64,000 bases of DNA. Origin: Pseudomonadota bacterium. Lineage in GTDB: Bacteria > Pseudomonadota > Gammaproteobacteria > Burkholderiales > Burkholderiaceae_B. The position numbers and the translations under genes were made by a program. How positions within the stretch are numbered: the stretch's first letter is position 1; each line of letters starts with the position of its first letter. Where the stretch lies: NCBI GenBank assembly GCA_023440825.1, contig JAEXRL010000009.1, positions 1-64,000 of the forward strand. The letters are read 5' to 3'. The notes under the pieces were generated by a model. The model worked only from the letters and a program-made list of their open reading frames with translations, did not search any database and was not told where the DNA came from. Positions 46,825-55,467 of the stretch are shown in pieces.

Positions 46825-48303
46825 TTAGCACGTAAACGGTATGCCGGCGCGTTGCAGTAAGCGCTGGTTACGCTCACACACTTGTATAAGCTGTAATTGC
46901 TTACCCTGTTTGCGGTAGCGCTCTTGTAGCGTTTGGATGCTGGCTAGGGCGGAATGATCCATGATGTGCAGATATTGGCAATTTAGGATGCTCAGTGCGG
47001 AGTCTTGGGGTGGAGTAAAAAAGTCCAGAAATCGAGTGCTAGAAGCAAAAAAGAGCGTGCCACGAATGGTGTAGAGTGTGTTTCCTGTTGCTGTGCTTGC
47101 ACGCTCGCCATCCAGGCTTTTAGCATGCTGCCAAGCAAAGTGTAGGGCAGTAATCATGATGCCGCACAGTACCGCAAAAGCCAGATCAGTGAGTACGGTG
47201 ACCAGGGTTACGGTAACGATAACCAGTGCATCTGCACGTGGAATCTTGCGTAGCCCTAGCAGCGACTTCCAGGAAAACGTTTGTTGGGCGACGACCAGCA
47301 TGACGCCAGCCAGAGCGGCCAGTGGAATGCGTTCGATTAACGGCGACAGGAACAGAATAAACATCAGCACCATGCAGCCGCTAACTATACCTGATAGTCG
47401 TGTTGTACCACCTGATCGTAGATTAATCACAGTCTGGCCAATCATGGCACAGCCACCCATCCCTCCAAAGCTGCTCGAAACCATATTAGCCGCGCCTAAG
47501 GCTATACACTCTCGGTTGGCTTGCCCCACTGTGCCTGTTTGTTCGTCACACAGGCTTTGTGTGAGTAAGGTTTCCAATAAACCGACAATCGCCATGAGCA
47601 AGGCGTAGGGGAAAATGATTTGTAGCGTGCGCCATTCCAGTGGTACCTGAGGCAGGGCAAACTGAGGTAAGGTGCCTGCAATAGTGGCTTGATCACCTAG
47701 AGTATGTACCGGCAGGCTCAAGGCGTAGCTCAGTAGTCCCACGCTGATAATAGCCACTAATGCGGACGGGACGCTACGCGTAAAGCGGGGCAATAGCCAG
47801 GTAATCAAGATAGTGAGTAGAGTGAGGCCCAGCACCCATGCCATGGCGCTGCCACTTAACCAGGCTGCGCCCGGTTCGGAGGATGTTTTGAAGTGGCTCA
47901 GTTGTGCTCCCGCAATAAGCAGCGCTAGGCCATTTACAAAACCTAGCATGACGGGGTGTGGCACCATACGTACAAGTTTGCCCAGGCGCAGTACTCCATA
48001 AAGCAGCATGATCAGGCCGCTTAATAAGGTACAGGCTAAAAGATACTGTACGCCATGTTCCAGAACCAAAGCCACGATGATGACCGCCATAGAGCCTGCA
48101 GCACCGGAAATCATGCCAGGCCGCCCGCCAAACAGAGCAGTGATGGTACAGATGAAAAAGGCGCCATATAGCCCCATTAAGGGGTGTACGTGAGCCAATA
48201 AGGCAAAAGACAGGCACTCGGGTACCAGAGCGAAGGCAGAGGTAATGCCTGACAGAGTATTGGCGCGTAGATTGCTATGCCAGGCTGGTAGCGTGTGATT
48301 CAT
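46825..48303 (-). CDS. SulP family anion transporter with STAS domain
   Basis: Inner membrane transporter of 492 residues for sulfate, bicarbonate or a similar anion. It has a membrane part of SulP type (SGITSAFALVPECLSFALLAHVHPLMGLYGAFF, GMISGAAGSMAVIIVAL, ANMVSSSFGGMGGCAMIGQTVINLRSGG) and a C-terminal STAS domain (YLHIMDHSALASIQTLQERY). The STAS part is short. Neighbour to a TauE/SafE permease gene, with which it converges; sulfur anion handling would fit both but is not proven. Confidence 0.9.
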   Translation of the reverse strand: MNHTLPAWHSNLRANTLSGITSAFALVPECLSFALLAHVHPLMGLYGAFFICTITALFGGRPGMISGAAGSMAVIIVALVLEHGVQYLLACTLLSGLIMLLYGVLRLGKLVRMVPHPVMLGFVNGLALLIAGAQLSHFKTSSEPGAAWLSGSAMAWVLGLTLLTILITWLLPRFTRSVPSALVAIISVGLLSYALSLPVHTLGDQATIAGTLPQFALPQVPLEWRTLQIIFPYALLMAIVGLLETLLTQSLCDEQTGTVGQANRECIALGAANMVSSSFGGMGGCAMIGQTVINLRSGGTTRLSGIVSGCMVLMFILFLSPLIERIPLAALAGVMLVVAQQTFSWKSLLGLRKIPRADALVIVTVTLVTVLTDLAFAVLCGIMITALHFAWQHAKSLDGERASTATGNTLYTIRGTLFFASSTRFLDFFTPPQDSALSILNCQYLHIMDHSALASIQTLQERYRKQGKQLQLIQVCERNQRLLQRAGIPFTC

Positions 48304-48312
48304 AGGTTCAGT

Positions 48313-48347
48313 AAAAAACCCCAGACGTCAAAGGACTGACTGGGGTT
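48313..48347 (-). terminator. Intrinsic terminator after xthA
   Basis: On the minus strand AACCCCAG and CTGGGGTT form an 8-base stem followed by a run of T (48313-48317). It lies 26 bases after the xthA stop and just before the SulP gene start. Confidence 0.85.
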
Positions 48348-48372
48348 ATCGAAAAGCGGAAGCGGGTACGTT

Positions 48373-49167
48373 TTACAATGTCCAGTCGTAATCGACGGTA
48401 AGAGGGGCGTGGTCGCTAAAGCGCTCGTCTTTGTAGACGTCGGCACGCAGAGCTTTGGCAGCAATGCCAGGGGTAGCGATTTGGTAGTCAATGCGCCACC
48501 CTACGTTATTGGCCCAAGCCTGGCCGCGATTGCTCCACCAAGTGTAGCATTCACTGGTGGTGTCTGGGTGCAACTGACGGTACACATCAACCCACTCAAG
48601 CTCGGACAGCACTTTGCTCATCCAGGCACGTTCCTCTGGAAGAAATCCGCTGTTTTTCAGGTTCCCTTTCCAGTTTTTTAAATCAGCTTCGTGATGCGCA
48701 ATATTCCAGTCGCCACACAGGATAAATTCTCTGCCTGTATCTTTGTGCTCTTGCATCAATGCATTGATCCATTGCTCGTAGTGATCCAGAAAGCGATACT
48801 TGGCCTGCTGACGCTCATCTCCGCTGGAGCCCGATGGCAAATATGCACTGACCACGCTTAGGCCGTCCCAATCTGCACGTATGATGCGGCCTTCCGCGTC
48901 GAATTCAGGACAGTCCATACCGATACTGACCGCTTCAGCTTTAGGGCTTAGGTAGAGGCCTACACCACTGTAGCCTTTTTTTTCGGCATGATGGAAATGG
49001 CCTTCGTACTGACCTGGGTGACGTAAGGCGTCGTTTAGGTCAGGCGCACTGATTTTGATCTCCTGCATACAGACTATATGCGGCTGTGTCTGTTCTAGCC
49101 AGGCAGGCAAGCCTTTGCGAAAGGCGGCCCGTATCCCATTGACGTTTAATGATGTGACTCTTAGCAA
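48373..49167 (-). CDS. xthA: Exodeoxyribonuclease III
   Basis: AP endonuclease and 3'-5' exonuclease of base-excision repair, 264 residues. Motifs read LNVNGIRAAFRKG, the metal-binding Glu in CMQEIK, GLYLSPKAEAVSIG, CGDWNIAHHEADLKN and the final catalytic pair in SDHAPLTVDY. The start is a TTG at 49167, supported by GGAG 7 bases upstream. A strong terminator follows. The gene is alone on its transcript. Confidence 0.95.
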   Translation of the reverse strand: MLRVTSLNVNGIRAAFRKGLPAWLEQTQPHIVCMQEIKISAPDLNDALRHPGQYEGHFHHAEKKGYSGVGLYLSPKAEAVSIGMDCPEFDAEGRIIRADWDGLSVVSAYLPSGSSGDERQQAKYRFLDHYEQWINALMQEHKDTGREFILCGDWNIAHHEADLKNWKGNLKNSGFLPEERAWMSKVLSELEWVDVYRQLHPDTTSECYTWWSNRGQAWANNVGWRIDYQIATPGIAAKALRADVYKDERFSDHAPLTVDYDWTL

Positions 49168-49303
49168 AACAAATCTCCATGTATTCGCACAAACTGTACC
49201 TGATTTGTTCCGTTCTTGCAGCCAAAGAGCTGAGCACAGCTCTCTGCGCTTGCGGAGGTGCCAGAACTAAGGCCAGCTTACTGTTCAGACTACGCGGGCA
49301 GGC

Positions 49304-49990
49304 TTATGTGGATTGGCGTTGCAGTATTTGTTTAGCGATATCGCGCACTTTTTCCACATGGGCCATGCTAGCTTGCTCGGCCGCTTGTGAGTCTCGTTGG
49401 ATTAAGGCCTGAACGAGTAGCCGCATTTCCTGAGCGGCCTGATGCTTTCTTTCGGCGCTGGCAATAGTCAGGCTACGTAGTCGATTAATACGAGCATTTA
49501 AGGTTTGTACAATGTCCCAGGCGATTTCCATTCCCGCCCCTTGGAACATTAACTCATAAAATACATTTGTTTTATTGAGCACTTCAGAAAGCTGGCCCTG
49601 CTCAAAGGCCAATTGGATCTGGTCGTTATGATCGTGTAATTGTTGCAAGGTTTGCTCAGAGGCAAATTGCGCACACAGCCCTGCAGCGCGGCTTTCGAGT
49701 AAGGCGCGAATGTCGTAAATCTGGCTGGCCTGAGTAGCACTGAGCAAAGCGACGATTGGGCCTTGCTGGGGCAGTACTTCTACCAATCCCTCAGACTCGA
49801 GTTGACGTAAAACCTCTCTGACGACGGAACGGCTGACCGCGAGCAGATCGCATAGGCGCCGCTCAACCAATCGTTCACCCGGTTTGAAATAGCCATCAAA
49901 AATGGCCTCTTTCATTTTTTCTACGGTTAATTCTCTAAGTGTTTTGCTGGTGCGCTCAACTTTTAAGGAAGGGACGGAGGCAGTTTGCAC
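49304..49990 (-). CDS. GntR family regulator, FadR (FCD) subfamily
   Basis: Repressor-type regulator of 228 residues. The N-terminal winged helix shows KEAIFDGYFKPGERLVERRLCDLLAVSRSVVREVLRQLESEGLVEVLPQQG, and the C-terminal all-helical FCD domain (IYDIRALLESRAAGLCAQFA, ARINRLRSLTIASAERKHQAAQEM) binds the effector, usually an organic acid. GTG start at 49990. It lies on the same strand as, and downstream of, the hydrolase, DUF1185 and Bug-receptor genes, and a palindrome of FadR-type operator form stands before that operon, so these are its likely targets. Confidence 0.88.
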   Translation of the reverse strand: MQTASVPSLKVERTSKTLRELTVEKMKEAIFDGYFKPGERLVERRLCDLLAVSRSVVREVLRQLESEGLVEVLPQQGPIVALLSATQASQIYDIRALLESRAAGLCAQFASEQTLQQLHDHNDQIQLAFEQGQLSEVLNKTNVFYELMFQGAGMEIAWDIVQTLNARINRLRSLTIASAERKHQAAQEMRLLVQALIQRDSQAAEQASMAHVEKVRDIAKQILQRQST

Positions 49991-50242
49991 AGTTTTCTTA
50001 TCCTATAGGAACCTTGTATGTTAGCACCGTGTTGGCTGTAGATAGAGGCAGGCAAGTGGCTTGAGGAGCGGCGAGTCTTGCTTTATCTGTGGCTTAAGTG
50101 ACTGACGGGTTCTGTGGTCTTATGTCAAGGCAGGTGACACTATAGTTATTTTTATTTGCTCTTGCAATCAGACGGCGCGTAGGGGTGGGAGCGTTGGCTG
50201 CCCCTGGTACAGCAAGCGCTTATTAGGCCAGGGACATAAGGC

Positions 50243-51061
50243 TTAAGGCCTGGGGAGTGTGGCCTGTGAAGTACTCAGAAAATCAGCGATGTGACGATTG
50301 ACTTGTTCGGAGTGGGTGAGAGGCATCATGTGATGGGCGTGCTCCAATATATAAGATTGCCCTTGCGGAGCTAAGGCGGCCATTGCTTCAGTCATGGCTG
50401 GGCTGGAGTTCTGGTCTAGGCTGCCAGTCATGAACAGGGCGGGCATGGCCAGCTTGGCTAAACGATCAGCATGAGCGCTATCAGAGTGGGCAAATAAACG
50501 ATACGCTCGCGCATAGCCTACTGGGTCTACTTGAGCCAAAATCTGAGCACTAAGCTGCGCTGCCTCCTGTAAGGACTGGGGTGTAGGAGAGCCATACCAG
50601 CGTTCCAACGTACTACGGATATTGGCCTGCAAGCCTTGCTCTTGCAAAGATCTAGCCCTAGCTTGTACAGCTTGACGCTGCGTTTCGCTACGTTTAAAAA
50701 CCGCGTTTAAAGCGGTGATGCTTAGGCAACGATGTGGTCTGCACAGTCCAAACTCCACCGCAATGAGTGCTCCCATGGAGTGCCCGACCACATGCGTCGC
50801 TGTGATCCCCAGGTGATCCAGCAAGTCGTCAATTTGAGCGACATAATCGGATAGGCTGGCCGGGTCAGGTGGGAGCGGGCTGAGTCCGTGCCCTAAGGTG
50901 TCATAAGTAATGAGGCGATAGTCGGCGCTTAGCGCTTGCCACTGAGGCAGCCATACGCGCTGATCCATACCCACTCCATGGATTAATAAAACAGCAGGCC
51001 CTTGCGGGCCACTGTCCTGATAGTGACTGGATAGAGGCTTAGAGCCCTTAGACGTTGTCAT
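50243..51061 (-). CDS. Alpha/beta-fold hydrolase
   Basis: Serine hydrolase of 272 residues. The oxyanion region is LLIHGVGMDQRVW and the nucleophile elbow is VVGHSMGALIAVE with the Ser near residue 96. A late acid is in GSLDQNSSPAM, and the His is in LEHAHHMMPLTHSEQVN. The length and motifs resemble 3-oxoadipate enol-lactonase-type hydrolases. It overlaps DUF1185 by 14 bases and belongs to the operon with DUF1185 and a Bug receptor. Substrate unknown; likely an ester or lactone of a carboxylic acid. Confidence 0.87.
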   Translation of the reverse strand: MTTSKGSKPLSSHYQDSGPQGPAVLLIHGVGMDQRVWLPQWQALSADYRLITYDTLGHGLSPLPPDPASLSDYVAQIDDLLDHLGITATHVVGHSMGALIAVEFGLCRPHRCLSITALNAVFKRSETQRQAVQARARSLQEQGLQANIRSTLERWYGSPTPQSLQEAAQLSAQILAQVDPVGYARAYRLFAHSDSAHADRLAKLAMPALFMTGSLDQNSSPAMTEAMAALAPQGQSYILEHAHHMMPLTHSEQVNRHIADFLSTSQATLPRP

Positions 51062-51653
51062 TGCTGCCTAACTCAGCGAGGTCTTCATAACGGTTGCCAA
51101 TACGATGGTGGGGACGACCACCATTGGCCGCTCCTAAGGCAACAACAATCTCGTCAGCACCTGGGGCGTCGTTAATATTGAATTGCAGGGTTAGGTAATG
51201 GGAACGTAATCCTTCATCGTCGATATGCATCATGGGAATAACAATCGGGCTTGCCGGGCCGCCGCGAGTGTTAGTAAAGCTCAGGTAGCTTTTGGCATTG
51301 GTGGCTTTGCGATAGTAGTTACCAAAATGCAAAGTGTGTATCAAAGCAGAAGCTTGTTCTATTTCTCCATTGCAACCAACAGTTGCCGCTTTACCATAAG
51401 CTTGTACAGGCATGTTGCCCATGATGCCCATAATGCGCTGGGTGAGTTCTTGCCCAAGGATGGGAGCGATGCGCCTGATTTCTGGCGTTAGGTTTTCCAC
51501 AAAACCCTGGCCTGCCCAAGGGTTTTTGATGATCGCAGCGACGGCTACCATGACTAATGGGGTAGGGGCTTCTTTGCCGCCCTCAATCAAGGTCTCTTCC
51601 TGGAAAGTAACGATTTTGCGAACGCCGATATCGGTCAGGGATGGATTTGTCAT
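51048..51653 (-). CDS. DUF1185 (amino acid synthesis family) protein
   Basis: Cytoplasmic protein of 201 residues (DIGVRKIVTFQEETLIEGGK, VAVAAIIKNPWAGQGFVENLTPEI, YGKAATVGCNGEIEQASALIH) that matches the amino acid synthesis/DUF1185 family, whose members are often next to catabolic genes with Bug receptors. Its activity is not known to me. ATG at 51653 is preferred over an in-frame start at 51728 that would lie inside the Bug gene. It is 25 bases after the receptor gene and overlaps the hydrolase. Confidence 0.83.
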   Translation of the reverse strand: MTNPSLTDIGVRKIVTFQEETLIEGGKEAPTPLVMVAVAAIIKNPWAGQGFVENLTPEIRRIAPILGQELTQRIMGIMGNMPVQAYGKAATVGCNGEIEQASALIHTLHFGNYYRKATNAKSYLSFTNTRGGPASPIVIPMMHIDDEGLRSHYLTLQFNINDAPGADEIVVALGAANGGRPHHRIGNRYEDLAELGSNDNV

Positions 51654-51678
51654 GCTATACCTTAAAAAGAAAGTGGGC

Positions 51679-52668
51679 TTAACGAATGCTGATTTGAGCT
51701 GCTTTGACCACAGCCTGATATTTTTCAACTTCTTCGAGCAGGAAATGTTTCAGGTCTTCGCCTGAAGCAGTAGAAGGACTCACCCCTTGTTCTGCTAGTA
51801 GCCGCTGAACGGCTGGATCGTTTAATACGGTTTGGCTGGCTTGCTCAATAACGTCTACGATTTCGCTTGGTGTGCCCACGGGGACAAAAAGACCAAACCA
51901 GACTCCGAGATCAAACCCTTCTAGTCCGGGAATTTGCCCCAGCGCAGGAATGTCGGGTGTGAGTTCGAAAGGGGTATTAGTGGTGACGGCATAGCCGATG
52001 AGCTTGCCTGCTTTAATTTGGTTTTGGGCGGCGCTAAGTGTGGCTATGCCCAGCTCTACCTGCCCGCCCAAGATATCAACTAAAGCGGGCGCTGCGCCAC
52101 GGTAGGGCACATGCGTCATCGCTAGGTTTGCTTTCATGTTTAGCAGCTCTCCTGCTACATGCATGGGCGTACCGTTACCTGCAGAGGCAAAGCTAATATT
52201 CTGGCCTTCTTGCTTGGCGTATTCGAGCAAACTCGTAATGTCTTTAGCTGGCAGCTCAGGGTTTCCCACCAATACCATTGGCCCGGTAGCAACAAAGGCG
52301 ACGGGCTCCAAGTCTTTTATGCCGTCATAGCTAAGATCTGGGTTGATCAGCTTGTTGATCAAGATCTCAGAGCCTGAGCCTAACAAAATAGTGTATCCGT
52401 CAGCAGCCGCTCGGACAGCCCGTTGGGTGCCTACTATGCCACCTGCCCCAGAGTAATTTTCCACCACTATGGTTTGATTTAAGGCTTTGCCTAATGCGGG
52501 TGCCAAGCTACGCGCGATGATGTCAGAGCTACCCCCTGGAGCGAAAGGTACTACCAGCGAAATGGGCTTGTTGGGATAGGGACTGGCTGCTTGGCTGGGC
52601 AACGTGGACAACAGCCCAACCGCACATAATCCAAAGACAGCCATGGTGTGTTTCAAACTACCTTTCAT
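51679..52668 (-). CDS. TTT-family (Bug) periplasmic solute-binding protein
   Basis: Secreted receptor of the tripartite tricarboxylate transporter class, 329 residues. A signal peptide ends near PSQAAS, followed by PYPNKPISLVVPFAPGGSSDIIARSLA, the Bug hallmark. VVENYSGAGGIVGTQRAV and GYTILLGSGSEI form the ligand pocket. GGAGAC stands before the ATG. The membrane subunits TctA/TctB are not here, a common situation for Bug proteins. First gene of an operon with DUF1185 and a hydrolase, hence likely import of their substrate, a carboxylate. Confidence 0.92.
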   Translation of the reverse strand: MKGSLKHTMAVFGLCAVGLLSTLPSQAASPYPNKPISLVVPFAPGGSSDIIARSLAPALGKALNQTIVVENYSGAGGIVGTQRAVRAAADGYTILLGSGSEILINKLINPDLSYDGIKDLEPVAFVATGPMVLVGNPELPAKDITSLLEYAKQEGQNISFASAGNGTPMHVAGELLNMKANLAMTHVPYRGAAPALVDILGGQVELGIATLSAAQNQIKAGKLIGYAVTTNTPFELTPDIPALGQIPGLEGFDLGVWFGLFVPVGTPSEIVDVIEQASQTVLNDPAVQRLLAEQGVSPSTASGEDLKHFLLEEVEKYQAVVKAAQISIR

Positions 52669-52702
52669 AGGTAAGTCTCCTGACGTTTATAATATGGTCT
52701 TA

Positions 52703-52712
52703 TGGTATACCA
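52703..52712. promoter_or_regulatory. Palindrome TGGTATACCA, candidate FadR-type operator
   Basis: Perfect 10-base palindrome 34 bases before the Bug receptor start. It fits the TNGTNNNACNA form bound by FadR-subfamily GntR regulators, one of which is encoded at the 3' end of this gene group. Confidence 0.5.
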
Positions 52713-52822
52713 AGGTCGAGAGAAAGAAAAGTGTTTTTGAAACGTGGCGCAGTGGATTGGGAATAGGAATAAAAAATGGCGGCTAGAATTTGCCGCCATC
52801 AGAGAGTATTGTTTTGTTGGAT

Positions 52823-53629
52823 TTAGTCGCCAAATCGGTAGCTGGAGACGGTCAGGCCGCCAAAAGCCTGGGTTTCATGATGAAAACGGTGTGCAGGGGC
52901 CTCGGTGGCAGCCCCCAAGGCAACCATGAGGGGCACCAGGTGATCCTCACGAGGGTGAGCAATACGCGCCGCAGGCGCTTGTTCCCAGTGCAAGAGTGCT
53001 TCCAGGCGTTGCTCGGGGTGTTGGTGGTTCATGAGGGTTTCGTGTAACCAGCGATCAAACTGTGCCGAAGGTTGCACGCCGCCCGAGCCCATATTGCGCA
53101 GATTATGATAGCTAAGCCCGCTACCAATGATGAGCACGCCTTGTTCACGCAAGGGTCGTAAGGCCTGACCTATATGTATGTGGCGCAAAGGGTCGTAGTC
53201 ACTATGAATAGAAAGCTGCACCATGGGAATGTGTGCGTCGGGGTACATACAGTACGCGGGCACGAAGGCTCCGTGATCAAATCCACGGTCGTAATCCAGT
53301 TGTGCAGGCAGGTTTGCGGTGGCCAGTAGTGCCTGCACTTCTTGCGCCAGTACCGTGAGGCCGGGTGCGGGGTAGCGGATCTGATAGGTATGATCCGGAA
53401 AGCCGTAGTAGTCATAGAGCATGCTGGGGCGATCTGCCGCCATGACCAGAAGCGCCTCTTGCTCGGCCTCCCAGTGCGCGGACACCATGAGTATGGCTTT
53501 AGGTGCTTGGGGTAATTGCTCTGGAATACTGGCCAATGCTGCGCGCAGCGGGGCATACATCGCCTGTGCTTCATTTATCCACGGCCAGGGGCCGCCACCA
53601 TGAGAGATAAAATAGCTAGGTAATAGCAT
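52823..53629 (-). CDS. DODA-type extradiol ring-opening dioxygenase (YgiD-like)
   Basis: LigB-superfamily dioxygenase of 268 residues that opens catechol rings such as DOPA. Metal-binding histidines are in YFISHGGGPW (His near residue 10), FDHGAFVPA and LSIHSDYD, and a further His in IIGSGLSYHNLRNMG. The ATG at 53629 has GGAG 10 bases upstream. It lies 45 bases after a DoxX gene; this pair recurs in proteobacteria. The real substrate in bacteria is mostly unknown. Confidence 0.9.
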   Translation of the reverse strand: MLLPSYFISHGGGPWPWINEAQAMYAPLRAALASIPEQLPQAPKAILMVSAHWEAEQEALLVMAADRPSMLYDYYGFPDHTYQIRYPAPGLTVLAQEVQALLATANLPAQLDYDRGFDHGAFVPAYCMYPDAHIPMVQLSIHSDYDPLRHIHIGQALRPLREQGVLIIGSGLSYHNLRNMGSGGVQPSAQFDRWLHETLMNHQHPEQRLEALLHWEQAPAARIAHPREDHLVPLMVALGAATEAPAHRFHHETQAFGGLTVSSYRFGD

Positions 53630-53674
53630 GCTGTTTCTACTCCGTAATGTTACGTCCTTGATATGCCCTGAGTA

Positions 53675-54073
53675 TTATCGGGAGAGCAAGGTATCGACGC
53701 TGAATTTTCCTGGGCCCAAAATACTGAGGCTTAAAAAGATAAAGCAAAATAGCACTGCTGCTTCACCGCCGTTCATGAGCGGCAGTAAAAAGGTGGCGCC
53801 ACTAGCATGACCAATAAAGTAGGCCGCCGCACATAAGCCAGAGGCGATAAAGCATGCTGTACGACTCATTAAGCCCACAACAATCAGCACCCCGAGGATC
53901 AGCTCTAGCAGCCCCGCAATGCCATACATAGACATCAGTTGCAGATTGCTGAACATGTCTATTTTAGGAATACCTAAAATTTTGGCAGAACCATGAGTAA
54001 AGAGTAAGTAACCTGAAACGATGCGCAGTAAAGATAAGACTGCATTTTGAGATGAGCTCAGAGGTGTGTTCAT
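53675..54073 (-). CDS. DoxX family membrane protein
   Basis: Integral membrane protein of 132 residues with four hydrophobic segments (LSLLRIVSGYLLFTHG, GIAGLLELILGVLIVVGL, CFIASGLCAAAYFIGHASG, AAVLFCFIFLSLSILGPG), the DoxX/DoxD pattern. RBS AAGGAA precedes the ATG at 54073. It probably shares a transcript with the dioxygenase gene that follows. Function is only loosely known in this family (redox or envelope related). Confidence 0.9.
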   Translation of the reverse strand: MNTPLSSSQNAVLSLLRIVSGYLLFTHGSAKILGIPKIDMFSNLQLMSMYGIAGLLELILGVLIVVGLMSRTACFIASGLCAAAYFIGHASGATFLLPLMNGGEAAVLFCFIFLSLSILGPGKFSVDTLLSR

Positions 54074-54310
54074 GGTCTTTCCTTGTAAATGGAATCAGAT
54101 CATTAATAGCAGCTAATAAATCGACTGTGCACATAAGTTAGCATGCTTCTGATGGAGACATAATTAAGTTGTGTTTCAGTCTTGGGAAAAAGCTTGATTT
54201 GTCGTGATGGCTAGCGATAAAAAAATCTGGGTAGACGGCTGCGCACAATGCATACCTGTGCCTTGCGGCTGGCTAAAGGCGCATGAGTAGTCTTGTTAGC
54301 AGGCATAATT
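54074..54310. other. Noncoding stretch upstream of doxX
   Basis: Nothing specific is seen beyond the expected promoter of the DoxX gene. With the hairpin at 54311-54336 and the rest to 54429 it makes a gene-free gap of about 350 bases; no RNA gene, repeat or plausible small ORF was found. Confidence 0.4.
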
Positions 54311-54336
54311 AAGCCGCTTTGGTGATAAAGCGGCTT
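54311..54336 (-). terminator. Hairpin after the second Bug gene
   Basis: AAGCCGCTTT and AAAGCGGCTT pair over 10 bases around a 6-base loop, 94 bases after the Bug gene stop. It is followed on the minus strand by AATTATG, a weak U-tract, so termination is probable but not certain. Confidence 0.5.
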
Positions 54337-54429
54337 GAGGGCTGGCCTTAGTTCTTAGGCGAATTTGCCCAGAAGCTAAGGTGTCGAGCTCTTGTTAATG
54401 CTTAACGATGATGTGGTGTGAAAGAGACT

Positions 54430-55419
54430 TTAGTTGATGCTTAAGCCAATTTGATCCACTACCGCCTGCCATTTCTTGATGTCTTGCTGTTGTAGTTCTT
54501 GAAGTTGTGTGGGTGTTCCGCTGGATGGCTCTGCACCTTGCTGGGTTAAGATAGCCATCACATCGGGTGTGGAAAGTGCCTCAATCACGGAACGGTTCAG
54601 TTGTTCTATGATGGGTGCTGGCGTGTTTTTGGGTGCAAATAAAGCGAACCATGAACCGGATTCAAATCCGGGAACGCCTTGTTCAGCGATGGTCGCTAAG
54701 TCAGGCAGGGCACTTGAACGCTGTGCTGAAGTGACCGCAATGGGCTTGACGCTTCCAGATTGAATTTGAGGCAAAGCACTATTGACGTTATCTGCCATAA
54801 TTTGCACTTGTCCACCCGCTAAAGCCATTAAGCCTGGGCCACCACCCTGAAAGGGAATATGAGTCATTTCGGTGTCGGTCATGATTTTAAACAGCTCCAT
54901 GCCCAAGTGACCTGGCGTGCCTGTGCCGGCAGAGCCAAAATTGATGCTGTCTGGATTGGCTTTCGCATAGGCAATTAAGTCTTGAACGTTATCAATAGGT
55001 AGTGAAGGATGCACCATTAGTACCTGCGGTACATGGGCCACCAAAGTAATGGGCTCAAAATCGTTGATCGGGTCGTAGCTCAGGTTTTTGTTAATAGTGG
55101 CTGCTATGGCGTGTGAGGCGTTGGTTCCCATAACCAGAGTGTAACCATCGGGGGTAGCGCGGGCGGCTACCCGGGCGCCTACGGTGCCCCCGGCCCCGGC
55201 ACGATTATCCACAATAAATGCCTGCCCTGTTTCTGTGCTGAGGTGTCTGCCCAGTTGGCGAGCCAGTATATCGGTCGCTCCACCGGGGGCAAAGGGTACG
55301 ACCAGATTTACCGCTCGTGTAGGGTAGGGCTTAGCGTTTTGTGCGTGTAGCGAGCTGGTACTAAGTATCAAAGCGCTGATACCTAGGACGAGCGAATTAC
55401 GTAATGTAGCTGTAGTCAT
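54430..55419 (-). CDS. TTT-family (Bug) periplasmic solute-binding protein
   Basis: Second Bug receptor, 329 residues. Signal peptide ends STSSLHAQN; then KPYPTRAVNLVVPFAPGGATDILARQLG, DNRAGAGGTVGARVAAR and GYTLVMGTNASHA form the family core. AAGGAAGAG precedes the ATG. It follows the fumarylpyruvate-hydrolase-like gene by 48 bases and so probably imports an aromatic or dicarboxylic acid that ends in fumarylpyruvate-type metabolism. Similar in length but clearly different in sequence from the receptor at 51679. Confidence 0.92.
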   Translation of the reverse strand: MTTATLRNSLVLGISALILSTSSLHAQNAKPYPTRAVNLVVPFAPGGATDILARQLGRHLSTETGQAFIVDNRAGAGGTVGARVAARATPDGYTLVMGTNASHAIAATINKNLSYDPINDFEPITLVAHVPQVLMVHPSLPIDNVQDLIAYAKANPDSINFGSAGTGTPGHLGMELFKIMTDTEMTHIPFQGGGPGLMALAGGQVQIMADNVNSALPQIQSGSVKPIAVTSAQRSSALPDLATIAEQGVPGFESGSWFALFAPKNTPAPIIEQLNRSVIEALSTPDVMAILTQQGAEPSSGTPTQLQELQQQDIKKWQAVVDQIGLSIN

Positions 55420-55467
55420 GTCTCTTCCTTATCGTTATCAAATGGATCAGAACAGCGAAAAAGCCAG

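Noticed and set aside
52686..52713. TTGGTA-16-TATAAA as promoter of the Bug operon
   Set aside because: The transcription start would fall on the ribosome binding site; only the palindrome was kept as a regulatory call.
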